64,000 nucleotides of DNA from Aphanomyces cochlioides (GCA_019828595.1 JAHQRK010000022.1:248001-312000), one strand, 5' to 3'. Positions 42,104-52,753 are shown, numbered from the stretch's first letter. Translations and numbers: made by a program. Notes: generated from the letters alone by a model not told the origin.

Positions 42104-44262
42104 GATGAACGACAGAGAACGCAGCGCTCGAGTGATGTCAAATCGAATCGTTCAAAACACCCGTAAGCAGTATGAAGGTGTCATTAAGAGGTTTCATTGT
42201 TGGTTGATTGAACACTATCCTTCTCAAACCACCGACGGCCGCATTGTTTTACCTTTAAACGAGAGCGCATGCCTCGAGTTTCTCGGGTACATGACTGTGA
42301 AGCGAAATACGCGAGGGCTGGAGCTGACTCCAGCCAAATCCAACTCATTTTCGACTATCAATAAGTGCTGCAGCTCAATCAAACACATCTACATAGAGTC
42401 CAAGCAGAAAGTACCTGACGAACTCAGTATGCTTCTATCACGTATCTCGCTGTATTATTCAATTGATGTCACTTATGTAGAGTTTTCGAGTGGGTACAAG
42501 CGTGAGGTCGCGAAGGCGAAGGAGGATGGTGAGATGCCACAAGCTGAAGGGAAAGTGGCAATCTCCTGGATGGGTAATTGCTCATGAAAAAACGTTTAAT
42601 TGAACTTAGGATACGAATTTCTGTGCATGAAGGCTTTAGACAGTGAACGAGACATGGGTTCTGTGCCGACTATGCACGCGTTTCTTGTATTTTGTTGGAA
42701 CCTCATGGCGAGGTCAGTTTCAACTGCTTCGATTAGGTTTGAACACATTTCATGGGATGGTAAGCTCAACAGACACACAGTTATATTGAAAATATGCTAG
42801 GTGATGCAATGGTTGTTCCATTTGAACGGTCCAAGAACGATCAAGAAGGAAACTTTTCATTTCCTAGACATGTATATGCAAACCCATTGCGACCTGCACT
42901 TTGCCCTGTGTTGAGGTGCGTCTTGTGTCATTTCACTAGGATCATCAGTCTAAGTCGCTTCTGTGAATAGTCTAGCAATTCTTGTTTTTACTAGAGGTCG
43001 ACCAATCAAGTCGACGACACCTCTCGTTTTCGGTCCTGGTGTGAAAGAGAAGTTTGCTCAATGGCTGAAGCGAACTTGCAAACAATACGACGATGAGATG
43101 TTATCTATAGGGCTATCTATTCTGGACATTGGTTCCCATTCTTTTCGAAAAGGCATAGCTACAGCATTGTCAAACAATCCTGGAGGTATCGATTTGGCTG
43201 CGCGCGGGGTGGAGTCTAGGAAATGTACAAAACAGGTACATTTTTGTCGGTTCTGGTGGAGACCAGTTCGTTGGAATAGCTGCTACAGGTGCATTGCTCT
43301 AGAAATTTGTGTAAGTGTAAAATATCGTAGGTCTAAATGTCAACCATGAGGAGTTTGCTTGTCTCCCGCCTCATTTTCATTGTTTTGTTATGTCACGTGA
43401 TGATTGGGAATGAATCCTGCCTGGGTATTTTTCGTGGTACGACGAGTAGTTCAAACCTGTGGTGCCATTCCTCTTGGCTTTAGTTGTTTATCATCAAGAT
43501 TGGATTAAATCAAATTTCCCTCCAACACACCCTATTTTTGTGTCATCTTTATGGACATCTCAACAGCTACCCCGTCTTCGACAGTCTGTCTTGCACGGCT
43601 ATTTGAAAAACACCACGTCCAACATGGTAGCTACAGGTATTCCCCCTCATGTGACACTAGTAAGTCGCATGAACTCGATTGAGGATAAACTTGACTGTAT
43701 AATCGACCTGCTCAACAAGCATCACGATAGGCCAGATCCAAGAAATTAGGCCGAGCTCAATGCACCAGTAACTTTAAGCAAGATGACGGACGCTTTGGCT
43801 GAGATGCACACTCGTTTGGTGCGTGATATAGTGCAACGACTGGCTTCTGGTGGTCAACTTGATGTGCATGTGCAAAACGAAACGACTCGTGAGCCACAGT
43901 CCCTCTCTTTGTTGCAACCACGCACAAAAAAGCTCGAGTCATTTCCCACTGTCCGTGTGTACGACATGTGGAATTTGTGGTTTGCAGGCAAGCCAGATGA
44001 AGGTTTACCCCCGTTTCGTCATTTAAAAGGGAATGAGTTTTTGCAGCAACGAGATCAATCATCATTTTTCAAAGCCAAATTTGTCATCCAATGTGTTGTT
44101 AACAGTGCTGGAACAACAGATACTGAGGTGTCACGGCAATGCCCAACTACTAGGAATGAATTGTTTGAACGTGGCTATTCACTCATGTGCTCACAGTTTC
44201 CAACATCTCAGAGACATATCGACTTGAAATGCCACACTGTCTATGATTTATTGACATTGTAA
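42104..44262 (+). pseudogene. Crypton tyrosine recombinase, intron-containing and decayed
   Basis: Starts near ATG 42104 (MNDRERSARVMSN). The N-terminal core-binding part (RKQYEGVIKRFHCWL) is followed by short GT-AG introns near 42574-42608, 42759-42800 and 42916-42969, each rejoining sensible sequence. The catalytic part has GSHSFRKGIATAL (H-x-x-R) and, after a one-base shift near 43180, AGWSLGNVQNRYIFVGSGGDQFVG with the candidate nucleophile Tyr. In-frame stops follow (after DDWE, after YDE, and at 43747). The C-terminal region (43783-44262) has WNLWFAGKPDEGLPPFRHL, like the GCR1_C-type DNA-binding domain of Cryptons. At least one frameshift and several stops make it a pseudogene. Confidence 0.8.
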
Positions 44263-45260
44263 TGTCAATTTAAATTGAGTATGTTTGTCCTTCCCAGAGA
44301 GACTGATTGAAATTCCACCGTTCTGCTGCTATTTAGATTGTGATCTAGCTTTGTCATCTGCATGCGTCTGTTGTCTAATACTTGACCAAAAATATTGCGT
44401 GGTGTTGCCACTGTATTCTCAAACTTGTCTCTTCAAGATCCTCAAGACATCGTGAATGTGCGGTCTTGCAAGATGTCACACTTGGCGATTGATTTATGAG
44501 AGCCCTATACTCGTTGATGCCGTTTCTTTCGTGCGATATGACCGTACCATGAATCCAAGACATTTGGCCACTTCAATTTGAGCCTGATTCCTCGCAATTT
44601 ACTCGAAATGAAGTGGCCAAGTATCGCGGATGTACTGAGGATGCCTTCTTCTCAATGTATCGGACGACTAAATAACGATACTTAGTCATATAATAAGCAT
44701 CCTTCGTCATACCTGTCTTTGGCGTTTGATAGACAATGCTGCTGGACAACCTATGAAGTAGATTGATACGATCATCTGTGGCTATATCGTACTCCATCCA
44801 CTGTTGAGAAATTTGGCCATAAGATGATGACCGCCAAGCGCATACAAAAGGGTAGAATCCAGGTTGAATGACTTCCAATTCGAGAGCCCGGAACAGTCCA
44901 CTCAAACTTCGATGCAATTACAAGACTTCCTTGACCTGCCACGACCACGAGCACAGCACCGAGAGTCAGCTCATTTCGTGTGCCTCTAAAAAGATATAGA
45001 ATATGTATTTTTAGGGTGTTTCGTTGGTGTTTCGTGAACCCCCGAATAACATGAAATAAGTGACACTGACATAAGCCGGCACTGTTGTGTCGTGTTTTTT
45101 CAATATTCAGACTTTACAGTCAAAGAGGTGAATTAAAATTGGTATGAGGAGAGGTCTCTTGATCAATATGAAGTTGCTCCTTGGTAATTCTCGGAAGCGA
45201 AGGAGATTGCGACAGCTTCCTTAACTTCTTCGACACACCCACAGACATTAAAAAAATCTA
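44263..45260. other. No recognised gene
   Basis: Holds a minus-strand open frame of ~114 codons (44573-44917, no early ATG; contains MEYDIATDDRINLLHRL) without a recognisable family. Nothing else is supported. It may be the 3' flank of the Crypton element. Confidence 0.5.
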
Positions 45261-45683
45261 CCGTATTTCCCGTAAGGTTGTCACCACGAATGATTTTCGA
45301 AAATGGTGACAAGTCCAAAGGAAATCAGATATCAAAACGAGGTACATTTGATTGGGTAAAAATTAGACTTATTTATTAATCATATTATTATCTTGAACAC
45401 TTCGCAGTCGTATGTCGACTTTACGAGTGGCTGACTCCAGTTTGGGAGGATGAAAACCTGCAACGCATGAACACGACAAATTTATGGCCCTGGTATCTAA
45501 TTGAGCCATTGCATTTCTTCCAATAAGATCTGACTGGTGACAACTCAAGGGGAACTCCGAAAAATTTCATCAGATTGTATTATAAATGTATACTATAAAT
45601 TTGTATGAATCATTTAAATAATTATATCAGTGGTGACAACTCAATGGGAAAAAATAGTGGTGACAACCTTACAGGAAATACGG
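45261..45683. mobile_element. MITE with TA duplication and CCGTATT termini, second type
   Basis: 423 bp between TA dinucleotides (45259-45260 and 45684-45685). Inverted ends of about 28 bp start CCGTATTTCC and include GTAAGGTTGTCACCAC; one mismatch noted. Subterminal TGGTGACAACTC copies occur near 45535 and 45632. No coding capacity. It shares only the first seven bases with the MITE at 27557. Confidence 0.75.
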
Positions 45684-45783
45684 TAGTCCACGATTCGATA
45701 GGCATAGCAGTTGAATGGGGCTCATCAAGAGCTTTGTTCGGCGTTTGTAATTATCGACCGCACCTCGATAGCAATATCATGAC

Positions 45784-45965
45784 TTAGCTTACTGCCTCAG
45801 TAAGCAGAGTGGTTATAATCAGATGATCGTTCCGTGGCGAGTTCAAGAAGGCTTTGAACTGTCTACACATAAATCTCAAACGTCGGAAATGCGCCAGGGT
45901 TGGTGACATGGGCATGATAGAGCTATAGTTCACCCTTTCAATGGTTGCCGACTTTGTTCCTTCGT
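45784..45965 (-). pseudogene. gag fragment, decayed
   Basis: A minus-strand frame reads LAHFRRLRF then QFKAFLNSPRNDHLI, matching the gag segment F-E-T-F-E-I-F-V-E-E-L...Q-P-W-N-D-H of the neighbouring element, with a frame change inside. It is too short to be functional. Confidence 0.5.
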
Positions 45966-46344
45966 GAGTTAAATGCATCAGGGGGTTCATGGTATTGCGA
46001 ACTGGTAGTTAATGATATTCCGCGCATCATTAACGCCGTGCGCCTTCACAAGCTTCACCAGCTCAAGCTTTGAGCTATACAACTGGTTAAGGTTTCCGGA
46101 GGTACTATGTTTCTCGTTCGTCGACCTGAGAAAAGAACAAAACTTGATGGATTTGTTCAGATTATTCATCTTATGTGCCTAGAGTATGCAACATCTTGGA
46201 CAGTGGCCTTATCATCGTCAACTTCCCGACGAGCTTCAATTTCGCTCAAAATGAAGCCACCGGCAGTGGTGTGGCATTTCTTCTTCTGGACTGGAGAGAG
46301 GAGAAGTTCATCGAGCGATAGTCGCTTGAGCTGCAGTTGGTTGG

Positions 46345-47325
46345 CTATACAACACAGCCGTAGTCATGAGGGAGAGCAATTTGAACAGCTTCCTCAAACG
46401 TCTTTGGACTTGCTTGGTAAATTTTACGTTGAGCTAGTTCGCTGTTCAGACCATCAGCGAAGCTTGTCCATTGCCTGAATGCACATAGAGCATTTGGACC
46501 AGAAAGATGCGAGAGCCACGATCGCATCTGGATGGAGAAATCAAGGATAGATAAGTCGCCTTGCTTGGCACCAACCACTTTAGATATCACTCGATGATCA
46601 TTCCAAGGCTGGCTGAAGTAGGCCGTCAACTCCTCGACAAAGATCTCAAACGTCTCAAATGGGGCCGGACCGTCACGTTTCTCATAATCATGGAACCAAT
46701 GCGCAGCTGGACCTTCGAGTCTCTGTGACGCTAGTATAATTCGCGCCACGTCATCATGGACGCCCATTAGGTCAAGCTTCTTGCGTGTTTGCAGGACCCA
46801 GGAGGCTGGATTTTCATTTAAGTCTCCTCTGTACGTTGGTAATTTCAGATTCACTCTTTGAGTCGGTTTGGGTTTAGATCTTGGTTTAGGTCGTCCATTT
46901 TTGTAGCCTGACGAAATCTCCTCAGTACGGAATACGGTTGTTTCGGCCTCATTGGGAGGAGCTTCTGCTTCTTGGAGTCGCGTTTCTGCTTCTCGGAGTC
47001 GAGTTTCTGCATCTTGGAGCCGCGTTTCTGCTTCTTGGCATCGACTTTCAGCGTCGCGGCAACGCATTTCCTCATTTCGAAGAGATTCTTCGAGACCTGC
47101 AATACGAGTCGCCGCATATTCCAGGCGCTGTTTATAATGCTGAGCTGTTTCGTTCACTTTGGTTTCACAGTGGAGATGAAAGCTATCCATGACCTTGCCT
47201 TGGTCTTCTGGAGTCATTCCACTCAACATTTTCTGAACCAGAACCTCTGGCATGAATTCAAGGAGCTCAGTCAGAGTGGCCTGCTGCAGCTCGGTCAACT
47301 GAGAGACATCGATTGTCGCTGACAT
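46345..47325 (-). CDS. Retrotransposon gag-like protein with heptad coiled coil
   Basis: 326-aa ORF from ATG 47323-47325 (MSATIDVSQLTELQQ). Residues ~55-130 form a coiled coil of repeated A-E-T-R-L-x-E/D heptads. A linker rich in Lys/Pro/Arg follows, then a Ty3/Gypsy-type gag core: LPTYRGDLNENPASWVLQTRKKLDLMG, GPAAHWFHDYEK, FVEELTAYFSQPWNDH, GDLSILDFSIQMRSW, FADGLNSELAQRKIYQ. The stop follows the core directly, with no zinc knuckle, protease or RT downstream. This is probably the remains of a larger element, or a gag-only non-autonomous one. Its relatives are the relics at 31812, 41543 and 45784. Confidence 0.72.
   Translation of the reverse strand: MSATIDVSQLTELQQATLTELLEFMPEVLVQKMLSGMTPEDQGKVMDSFHLHCETKVNETAQHYKQRLEYAATRIAGLEESLRNEEMRCRDAESRCQEAETRLQDAETRLREAETRLQEAEAPPNEAETTVFRTEEISSGYKNGRPKPRSKPKPTQRVNLKLPTYRGDLNENPASWVLQTRKKLDLMGVHDDVARIILASQRLEGPAAHWFHDYEKRDGPAPFETFEIFVEELTAYFSQPWNDHRVISKVVGAKQGDLSILDFSIQMRSWLSHLSGPNALCAFRQWTSFADGLNSELAQRKIYQASPKTFEEAVQIALPHDYGCVV
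46965..47055. repeat. 21-bp tandem repeat inside gag coiled coil
   Basis: About four copies of a 21-bp unit (plus strand TTCTGCTTCTTGGAGTCGCGT and variants). Each encodes one seven-residue heptad on the minus strand, so the minisatellite sets coiled-coil length. Confidence 0.75.
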
Positions 47326-47612
47326 GAATGAAATGTCCAGGTGTAGCTTAGAGTTCTTCTATGGACGGGAAGCGACAGGTCAATTTGTGCCGTGGTCACA
47401 GTCGCAGAACAATTGTGACTTCAATCGAGAAAGTGCACTTTGCAGACAGTTAACCGGATGGCAGGTGATGTGCTAACCGTAAAAACTGCCAGTTTTACGC
47501 CAAAACTCAAATTAATGCACTTTCAGAAATGCTGGTCTGGATGCCACCAAAAATGGCATAAAAATGCCAAAAAATGCCATAATTCGAAATATGCCATAAT
47601 TTTCAATTTTGA

Positions 47613-47981
47613 CTGTCTGGATGCCACCTTCTCAAAGAATTTTTGTCACAATTTTCTGGAATTTTGGCCAAATTATGCCATAAAAAAATGGACCAAATTG
47701 GTCTATTGTATTTATGACATATTTTCGTCATGAACGCACTGATCGAGTCAAGCTTGAGATTCAGCTTGTCATCTCTACAAAAATACACGCACACACTATA
47801 TTTTATCACTCTGTTGCATGTTCTAACACTCTGAGAAGCGACAGTGATCGAGCCTTGCTCATCTCTGGCTCCTTTCAAAGTTTCCGGTAGGAAGTGACTG
47901 ACACAGCAGTATGACAACAATCGTCTGCACTGGTAATGTTGAAGTTTCTGGTCGGCCACAAGTTGTGGCATCCAGACAAAT
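47613..47981. repeat. Nested inverted repeat, MITE-like
   Basis: TGTCTGGATGCCAC at about 47613 and its exact complement ending at about 47981, a 14-bp pair about 370 bp apart. The termini share CTGGATGCC with the outer pair, so it is probably the same TIR family. No gene inside. Confidence 0.5.
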
Positions 47982-48262
47982 AACAATTTTTCCAACTATT
48001 CCATTTTAAATTGTGAATTTGGAACTTTGGAAAACTTTTGCAAAATGTCATTTCAGTTTTTTCTGTGAAATTTCATAAAATGACAAATGTCGCAGAATGT
48101 TGGTAAAAAACTTCATTACAATTAAACAGGTCAGACCTGTATATTTAGGACCAGTTCCAAGTAAACGAAAAATCAGACGCAGCCAATCAAAATCGCTCCC
48201 GTCTGATAGAATTTCCATTTTGACTTTATCAGGTCAGAGAGGTCATAATCGTCTGATAGAGG

Positions 48263-49492
48263 ATGACACTCCTACTATTGGTTGAAAGTGTTTCTCCTTT
48301 CCGCCTATTATACACACGGCAAGACTGCGAACTGGCAGTCTTCGCAATGAGCTCTTCCATTGCTGTTACAGACGCAGCAATAGCCGCCGCAGCCGCTTGT
48401 GTGGCGACTTTGGATGGACGAAGTTTTCGATCAGGTTCTGTTCAAACGTACTCGTTCAGAACCGACACATGGACGACTATAAAGAACGACGAGTCGGCAA
48501 GCGGTTGGTTTAAGCGAAATCTGCGTTGCTCAAAGCGCGTATTTGAAATCATCGTGGGTCTTGTGAAAGACAAGTGGAATGACATTCACGAAAGCATTCA
48601 CCACAATGCTTTATTTGGAATATCCGACCGTGTTGCCATAACTATTCACTATCTTACTCACACCGATGGATACGACCAAACTGCTTCGGTCTTTGGAACA
48701 AGTAAAACTCGAGCCTACGTCTACGTTAATCAAGTTGTCGCTGTCTTGAACGTTTGCTATCTCCATGATGTTATACGAATGCCATCCAAAAAAGACGAAT
48801 GGGATGAAGTTTGCGCCGAGTTTGAAGCCCTCTGTGGGTTTTCCAATGTTTATGGTGCGATTGATGGGAGTTTGATTCACATCAAGCGTTTTGCAGATTT
48901 CGATGGATGGTATTGTAGAAAGGGGTTCCCCGTTTTCAACATGCAAGGAGTTGTTGATGCGCGTCTCAGGTTTAGATCGTATTCATTGCGATCTGGTTCC
49001 CAGAACGATAAAGCCGTTTTCAACAATTCTCAATTTGGTAAGAAATGTCATCGCATTGTTCCTCCGGGTGGCTGCTTTTTGGGCGATGCTGGCTATAAGT
49101 TGTTTAAGCATATCATCACGCCATATCCGATCGTTTTTGAAATGCTCGACGATGAGTCTCATTTCAATTTGGTTCATAGCAGGACGAGGATGGTTGTAGA
49201 GCAAGCGTTTGGATTGTGGAAGAATACATTTCGTATTTTCAAGACTCCTCTACTGCATGGTACGCCAGAGCAAATGACACACCTCATTCAAGCAACGCTG
49301 GTTTTACACAACTGGTTTATTGATTTCAAGCTGGACACTGATGGTTTGAAGATACCAAAGAAGAAAAAATGGATGCACGTCGGAGGAGATTTAGTTTACC
49401 CAGACGAAATCAATTTGATTGACGGTCCAAGAGCGAGAGCATCACGAGATACAATCAAAGATTACTTGCATGATTATGTAGTTGTCGATTAA
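48263..49492 (+). CDS. PIF/Harbinger DDE transposase (intact)
   Basis: 409 aa from ATG 48263; an alternative start at ATG 48347 (MSSSIAVTD) gives 381 aa. The N-terminal half has helical DNA-binding-like sequence (RCSKRVFEIIVGLVKDKW, TIHYLTHTDGYDQTASVFGTSKTRAYVYV). The DDE_Tnp_4 core has D201 (GAIDGSLI), D275 (GDAGYKLF) and E313 (VVEQAFG), with NMQGVVDARLRF between. It is the nuclease that cuts and rejoins the element, normally with a Myb-like partner. The frame is intact and the TIRs and TTA duplication are clean, so it could still be active. It faces the partner gene tail to tail, 70 bp apart. Confidence 0.9.
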   Translation: MTLLLLVESVSPFRLLYTRQDCELAVFAMSSSIAVTDAAIAAAAACVATLDGRSFRSGSVQTYSFRTDTWTTIKNDESASGWFKRNLRCSKRVFEIIVGLVKDKWNDIHESIHHNALFGISDRVAITIHYLTHTDGYDQTASVFGTSKTRAYVYVNQVVAVLNVCYLHDVIRMPSKKDEWDEVCAEFEALCGFSNVYGAIDGSLIHIKRFADFDGWYCRKGFPVFNMQGVVDARLRFRSYSLRSGSQNDKAVFNNSQFGKKCHRIVPPGGCFLGDAGYKLFKHIITPYPIVFEMLDDESHFNLVHSRTRMVVEQAFGLWKNTFRIFKTPLLHGTPEQMTHLIQATLVLHNWFIDFKLDTDGLKIPKKKKWMHVGGDLVYPDEINLIDGPRARASRDTIKDYLHDYVVVD

Positions 49493-49561
49493 CAATGTTA
49501 ACATGAACTTAAATTGTATATTGCTTCACATATCTAAACTCCATGAGAATCTACATCTACA

Positions 49562-50532
49562 TCACTGCAATTTGTCTTTCATAAATTGCAATAGCTGCTC
49601 TTGAACGTTGTTGGCTTTATCTTGCGTTTGTTTGGTTTCAACCAACAATGTGGCTATGTTCGCAAGCTGCTTGTTTGTTTCTTCAATCATATTGTGCAAG
49701 GGTTTTATCACGTCATCATTGTTTGCAGACATCGACGCTGCGTCAACGAGACCCTTGGCTAGAGTATTGCCAAGTGAGACCAATCCATTGGCCACATCGT
49801 TTTTGTTTTGTTTTCTTGGCTCGCGTTGCTTCCTTTGTTGTTTTATCACTTCTTGTATTTGTCGTTTCCTTGTTTTGTTTTCAGTCGAAGATTCGCTTTC
49901 TTCACTTGAATCATGATCGCTCTCCAATGCTGATCCAATTTCATCACCAAACTCAAGATCGCCAAGCCCCTTCTTGTCACCAAAATATTGAACAAGATCG
50001 TCCCAATAGCTCGGCAACGAAATTGAAATGTCCGTATCATTCCCAGTCTTTTCAAACGACGTCTTGATCCTTACGTACTCTCGACGTAAATTATGCATCT
50101 TATTCTTAAGAGAAAGAGATCCTATCTGTGACCAAGTATGTTAAGGAGCATGATCACGCCGTCGAATATATACCTTTTTGTCGACGAGAATGTTGAATTT
50201 CAGAGTGAGCTTCTCCCAAAGGACTGAACGCTGAGCGTGGCTTGTACATTGCTGGAATCGAGCTCTGAAAAGGACCATCGTAGCTCGAGCAATGTTCGGA
50301 CCATTTCATCCGTGTAAACGACGTTTGTTCCAGCCTTCAAGGAAGCATTGTGGGCCATTGAATTCGACAAAGCTGGTTCCATCGGCACACTGAGAGTGCC
50401 ACCATCACAAAGTCTATCGATCTTGGCTTGCATGGAGGTCACTTGGTCTTGTAGTTCCTTATTTGTTGGCGTCTTGCCTTGTCTTCGACTTGTAGGCATC
50501 GTTCGCTTTGGAATTTCTGGCTCTGACGACAT
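49562..50532 (-). pseudogene. Harbinger Myb-like accessory protein, one intron, one frameshift
   Basis: Exon 1 starts at ATG 50530-50532 (MSSEPEIPKRTMPTSRRQGK) and holds the Myb-like start TDEMVRTLLELRW. After TGGTCCTTTTC near 50270 the continuation (RARFQQCTSHAQRSVLWEKLTLKFN) is in another frame, so one base is gained or lost in the T run. A 48-nt GT-AG intron (50126-50173) then joins to exon 2 (49562-50125): SLKNKMHNLRREYVRIKTSFEKTG...SYWDDLVQYFGD, an acidic Ser-rich linker and a C-terminal coiled coil. It would bind element ends with the transposase. As written it is broken unless the indel is a sequencing error. Confidence 0.72.
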
Positions 50533-50884
50533 GAGATTAAACACAACCAATCATAGCACATTATATATTGGCCAATGACATGACAGACAAACTATCAGAG
50601 GCATTTTACTTGGAACTGATTTTGCGTCTCTTTTCAATTTTACTTGGAACTGGCCCTTATTTCATGAAATTGGACTCTGAAATGACCAAAAATTGACAAA
50701 TCCAAACACGCCGAAAAATTCGAACATATGACAAAACTGCAGAAAAGTAGCAAATTTCATGAAATTTTCACTGGAACCAAACAGGCCCTAAGGGCCTGTT
50801 ATGGAATAAAAAAATTGATGGGCATCCAGACCAGCCCTAAACTACAGGATTATCTTTCGGTTTTCATTCTAATCTTGGGAGAAA

Positions 50885-51339
50885 ATGGAAAGTGCAAGAT
50901 ATAAGAGGCATGAAGGAGCTCTAAAAGCAATCACCGAGGTCTCAAGCGTCTTATCCTGGCAGAACCAACAGTGCGAGGAGACAAAGCTGCTAGCACATCT
51001 CAATCTTCGCATGCTTTCCGTTTGTTACTATTTGTCACCGAAAGAACCCTCCAGTGATACCATTCACATTGTTCACATGAAGATGCAAGAAATATACATG
51101 ACAAGGCGGAGATTCAATTGTGCAACGTCGGCCGACAGGCGGTCGTCCATGTGCACTGCCTGCGATCGAAATGGCTAGCATTGCCCAAGCATCGCATCCT
51201 AGTTCACGCAGAAAGAATCATACAGCGATTCCGCATGGAAACACACTTGAAGATACGAGAAGAACATGACAAGGCGGAGATTGACTCCTGCAACGTTGTC
51301 CGACAGTCGGTCGTCCATGTGCATAGCCTTCCAAATTGA
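50885..51339 (+). pseudogene. Hypothetical, with internal direct repeats
   Basis: An ORF from ATG 50885 (MESARYKRHEGALKAITEVSSVLSW) runs to ~51100, and a related continuation in another frame reads HDKAEI..CNV.RQ.VVHVH twice (about 51098-51160 and 51265-51339). The opening ~50 bp (AATCTTGGGAGAAAATGGA) recurs near 51406. No family recognised. Probably a decayed gene with a frameshift. Confidence 0.3.
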
Positions 51340-51513
51340 GATGGCTAATGAATGCTCGTGGGCTCTTGTCATACTGCAAGCAGTATAGGATTATCTTTCG
51401 GTTTCATTCTAATCTTGGGAGAAAATGGATAGTGCAAGAAGTGTGTTTCGCAAAATGCAAAAGAAAAGCGATATCAAGTGTCTTTGTGCATCTGGAATAA
51501 ACCCAAATACATA

Positions 51514-52043
51514 CAGATAAACCTGCTTGTTTGAACAACGCGCGGTGGAGTGGGATTCTTGTTCAATTCCAAAGGTGTTCAGCTATAGCTTTATCGAAGC
51601 GTTTGTATAGGCATACAAATTTCAAGTTACTAATGTACCGTATGGTATCAGGACATTTCCATAAGTAACGTCTGTCGTTCATCAATCAATACACTCTACT
51701 CTATCAATCAATACACTCTACTCTGTCTCAACGAGCACTTGAAGCGCTTCTTGATGTCTTCGTATGGGGTGCCTTCATCGATCATCTTCAGCATGGTGAC
51801 TTTGTCTTCCATGCTCAAGTCGACCATCCTTCCACCAAGACTAACAATGTGTGGCTAACCAACGATGTGTTCTGACGTTACGTTGTACAACTTATATTTG
51901 ATCAAATTACTTCGTTTAGCATGAGAGGTTTTTGTTCAATCTACCAGGGTCGACATATATGGAATTCTGTCCGTGGATTGAAAACCTGTTCAGTTCGAAA
52001 GGCGTTTAGCTATCCGAGGTGTTTAAACTAGCAGGTTTTTCTG
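51514..52043. mobile_element. Pogo-like MITE, copy 1
   Basis: 530 bp, TA-flanked (51512-51513 and 52044-52045). Inverted ends start CAGATAAACCTGCTTGTTT (left) and CAGAAAAACCTGCTAGTTT (right complement). The minus strand near 51725-51830 encodes a short helix-turn-helix-like stretch (LSMEDKVTMLKMIDEGTPY then EDIKKRFKCS), as in the N-termini of pogo/CENP-B-type transposases. It looks like an internally deleted pogo element. Copy 2 is at 62367-62896. Confidence 0.82.
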
Positions 52044-52149
52044 TAATAGTTTGTGTGAAGGAAATGACAGTTCCTCGACAAAGGAGACAATGACGACACC
52101 TCCGAGAGTCAGGCTCATGTCCTTGTGTTCACATATTCCGCTTCAAGAG

Positions 52150-52345
52150 ATTGTGACTTCAACCTCCACTCGGGAATGGAATTCAGATCCCAGGCTACAA
52201 AACGGAGAGTTCTATTCTATTCCATTCAGCATGGGCATTGCAAACTTACATCAGAAAGCGACTTGCACTTGAGGAGATGCGAGTGACTGTCCCAATGATG
52301 GTGGAGCAGTTTGAATTGAAACCGACACCAGCGGCGAAACGCGCC
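52150..52345 (+). pseudogene. P450 C-terminal relic
   Basis: Reads TREWNSDPRLQNGEFYSIPFSMGIAN and then, shifted, KRLALEEMRVTVPMMVEQFELKPTPAAK. This matches the heme region and last strand of the intact P450 downstream, but the Cys-x-Gly of the heme motif is lost and the frame is broken. It is a remnant of an older copy in the same orientation. Confidence 0.65.
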
Positions 52346-52753
52346 AACCCAATTAAACTTCATAAAAGTTCCGTTGCTCTTATCATGTTTACATGCATGC
52401 TGAAATTGTTGGGACTACATCGCTTGTGCTACCTTATTTATATTGCTGCAAAATTGTTGTGATTAAGTGGACGTGAAAACCTGTTTTATTAATCTTCTTG
52501 TCCTCACCCTGAGTAATTGCTCGTCCTCATTTAATGCCTGCTGACGTGAAGTTTCAAACGCCGTTGATGCGAGATTCTCGTAAAAAGCTCTGTGCTAGGT
52601 GACTGGTCGACTGCTCAGGTACATTTTTGTAGAATATTACTGTTTGTTCTAAACTTCTGGTGGATGTGACCAAAGCACACGAAGCAAACTTCATTTGGAT
52701 TACAATTCTTAGCAGATTATCACGAACACTCTAAACTCTTTTGGCAAGTGCCA

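Larger units (their letters stand above)
48148..50656. mobile_element. PIF/Harbinger transposon
   Basis: 2,509 bp with terminal repeats starting GG(A/G)CCAGTTCCAAGTAAA (17 of 18 match) and flanked by TTA on both sides (48145-48147 and 50657-50659), the usual 3-bp Harbinger duplication. It carries two convergent genes: a DDE transposase on the plus strand and a Myb-like accessory gene on the minus strand. Confidence 0.87.
47528..50838. repeat. Outer inverted-repeat pair around the Harbinger element
   Basis: GCTGGTCTGGATGCC at about 47530 and its complement GGCATCCAGACCAGC at about 50821-50836. The right end is followed by TAA. These look like termini of an older TIR element into which other elements inserted. 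The left flank shows no matching TAA. Just inside the right end, AACAGGCCC-TAA-GGGCCTGTT (about 50780-50800) looks like abutting ends of two Harbinger-like elements. Confidence 0.45.

Noticed and set aside
44573..44954. 114-codon minus-strand ORF near the Crypton
   Set aside because: No early ATG, no recognised family, no supporting exon structure; left as unassigned sequence.
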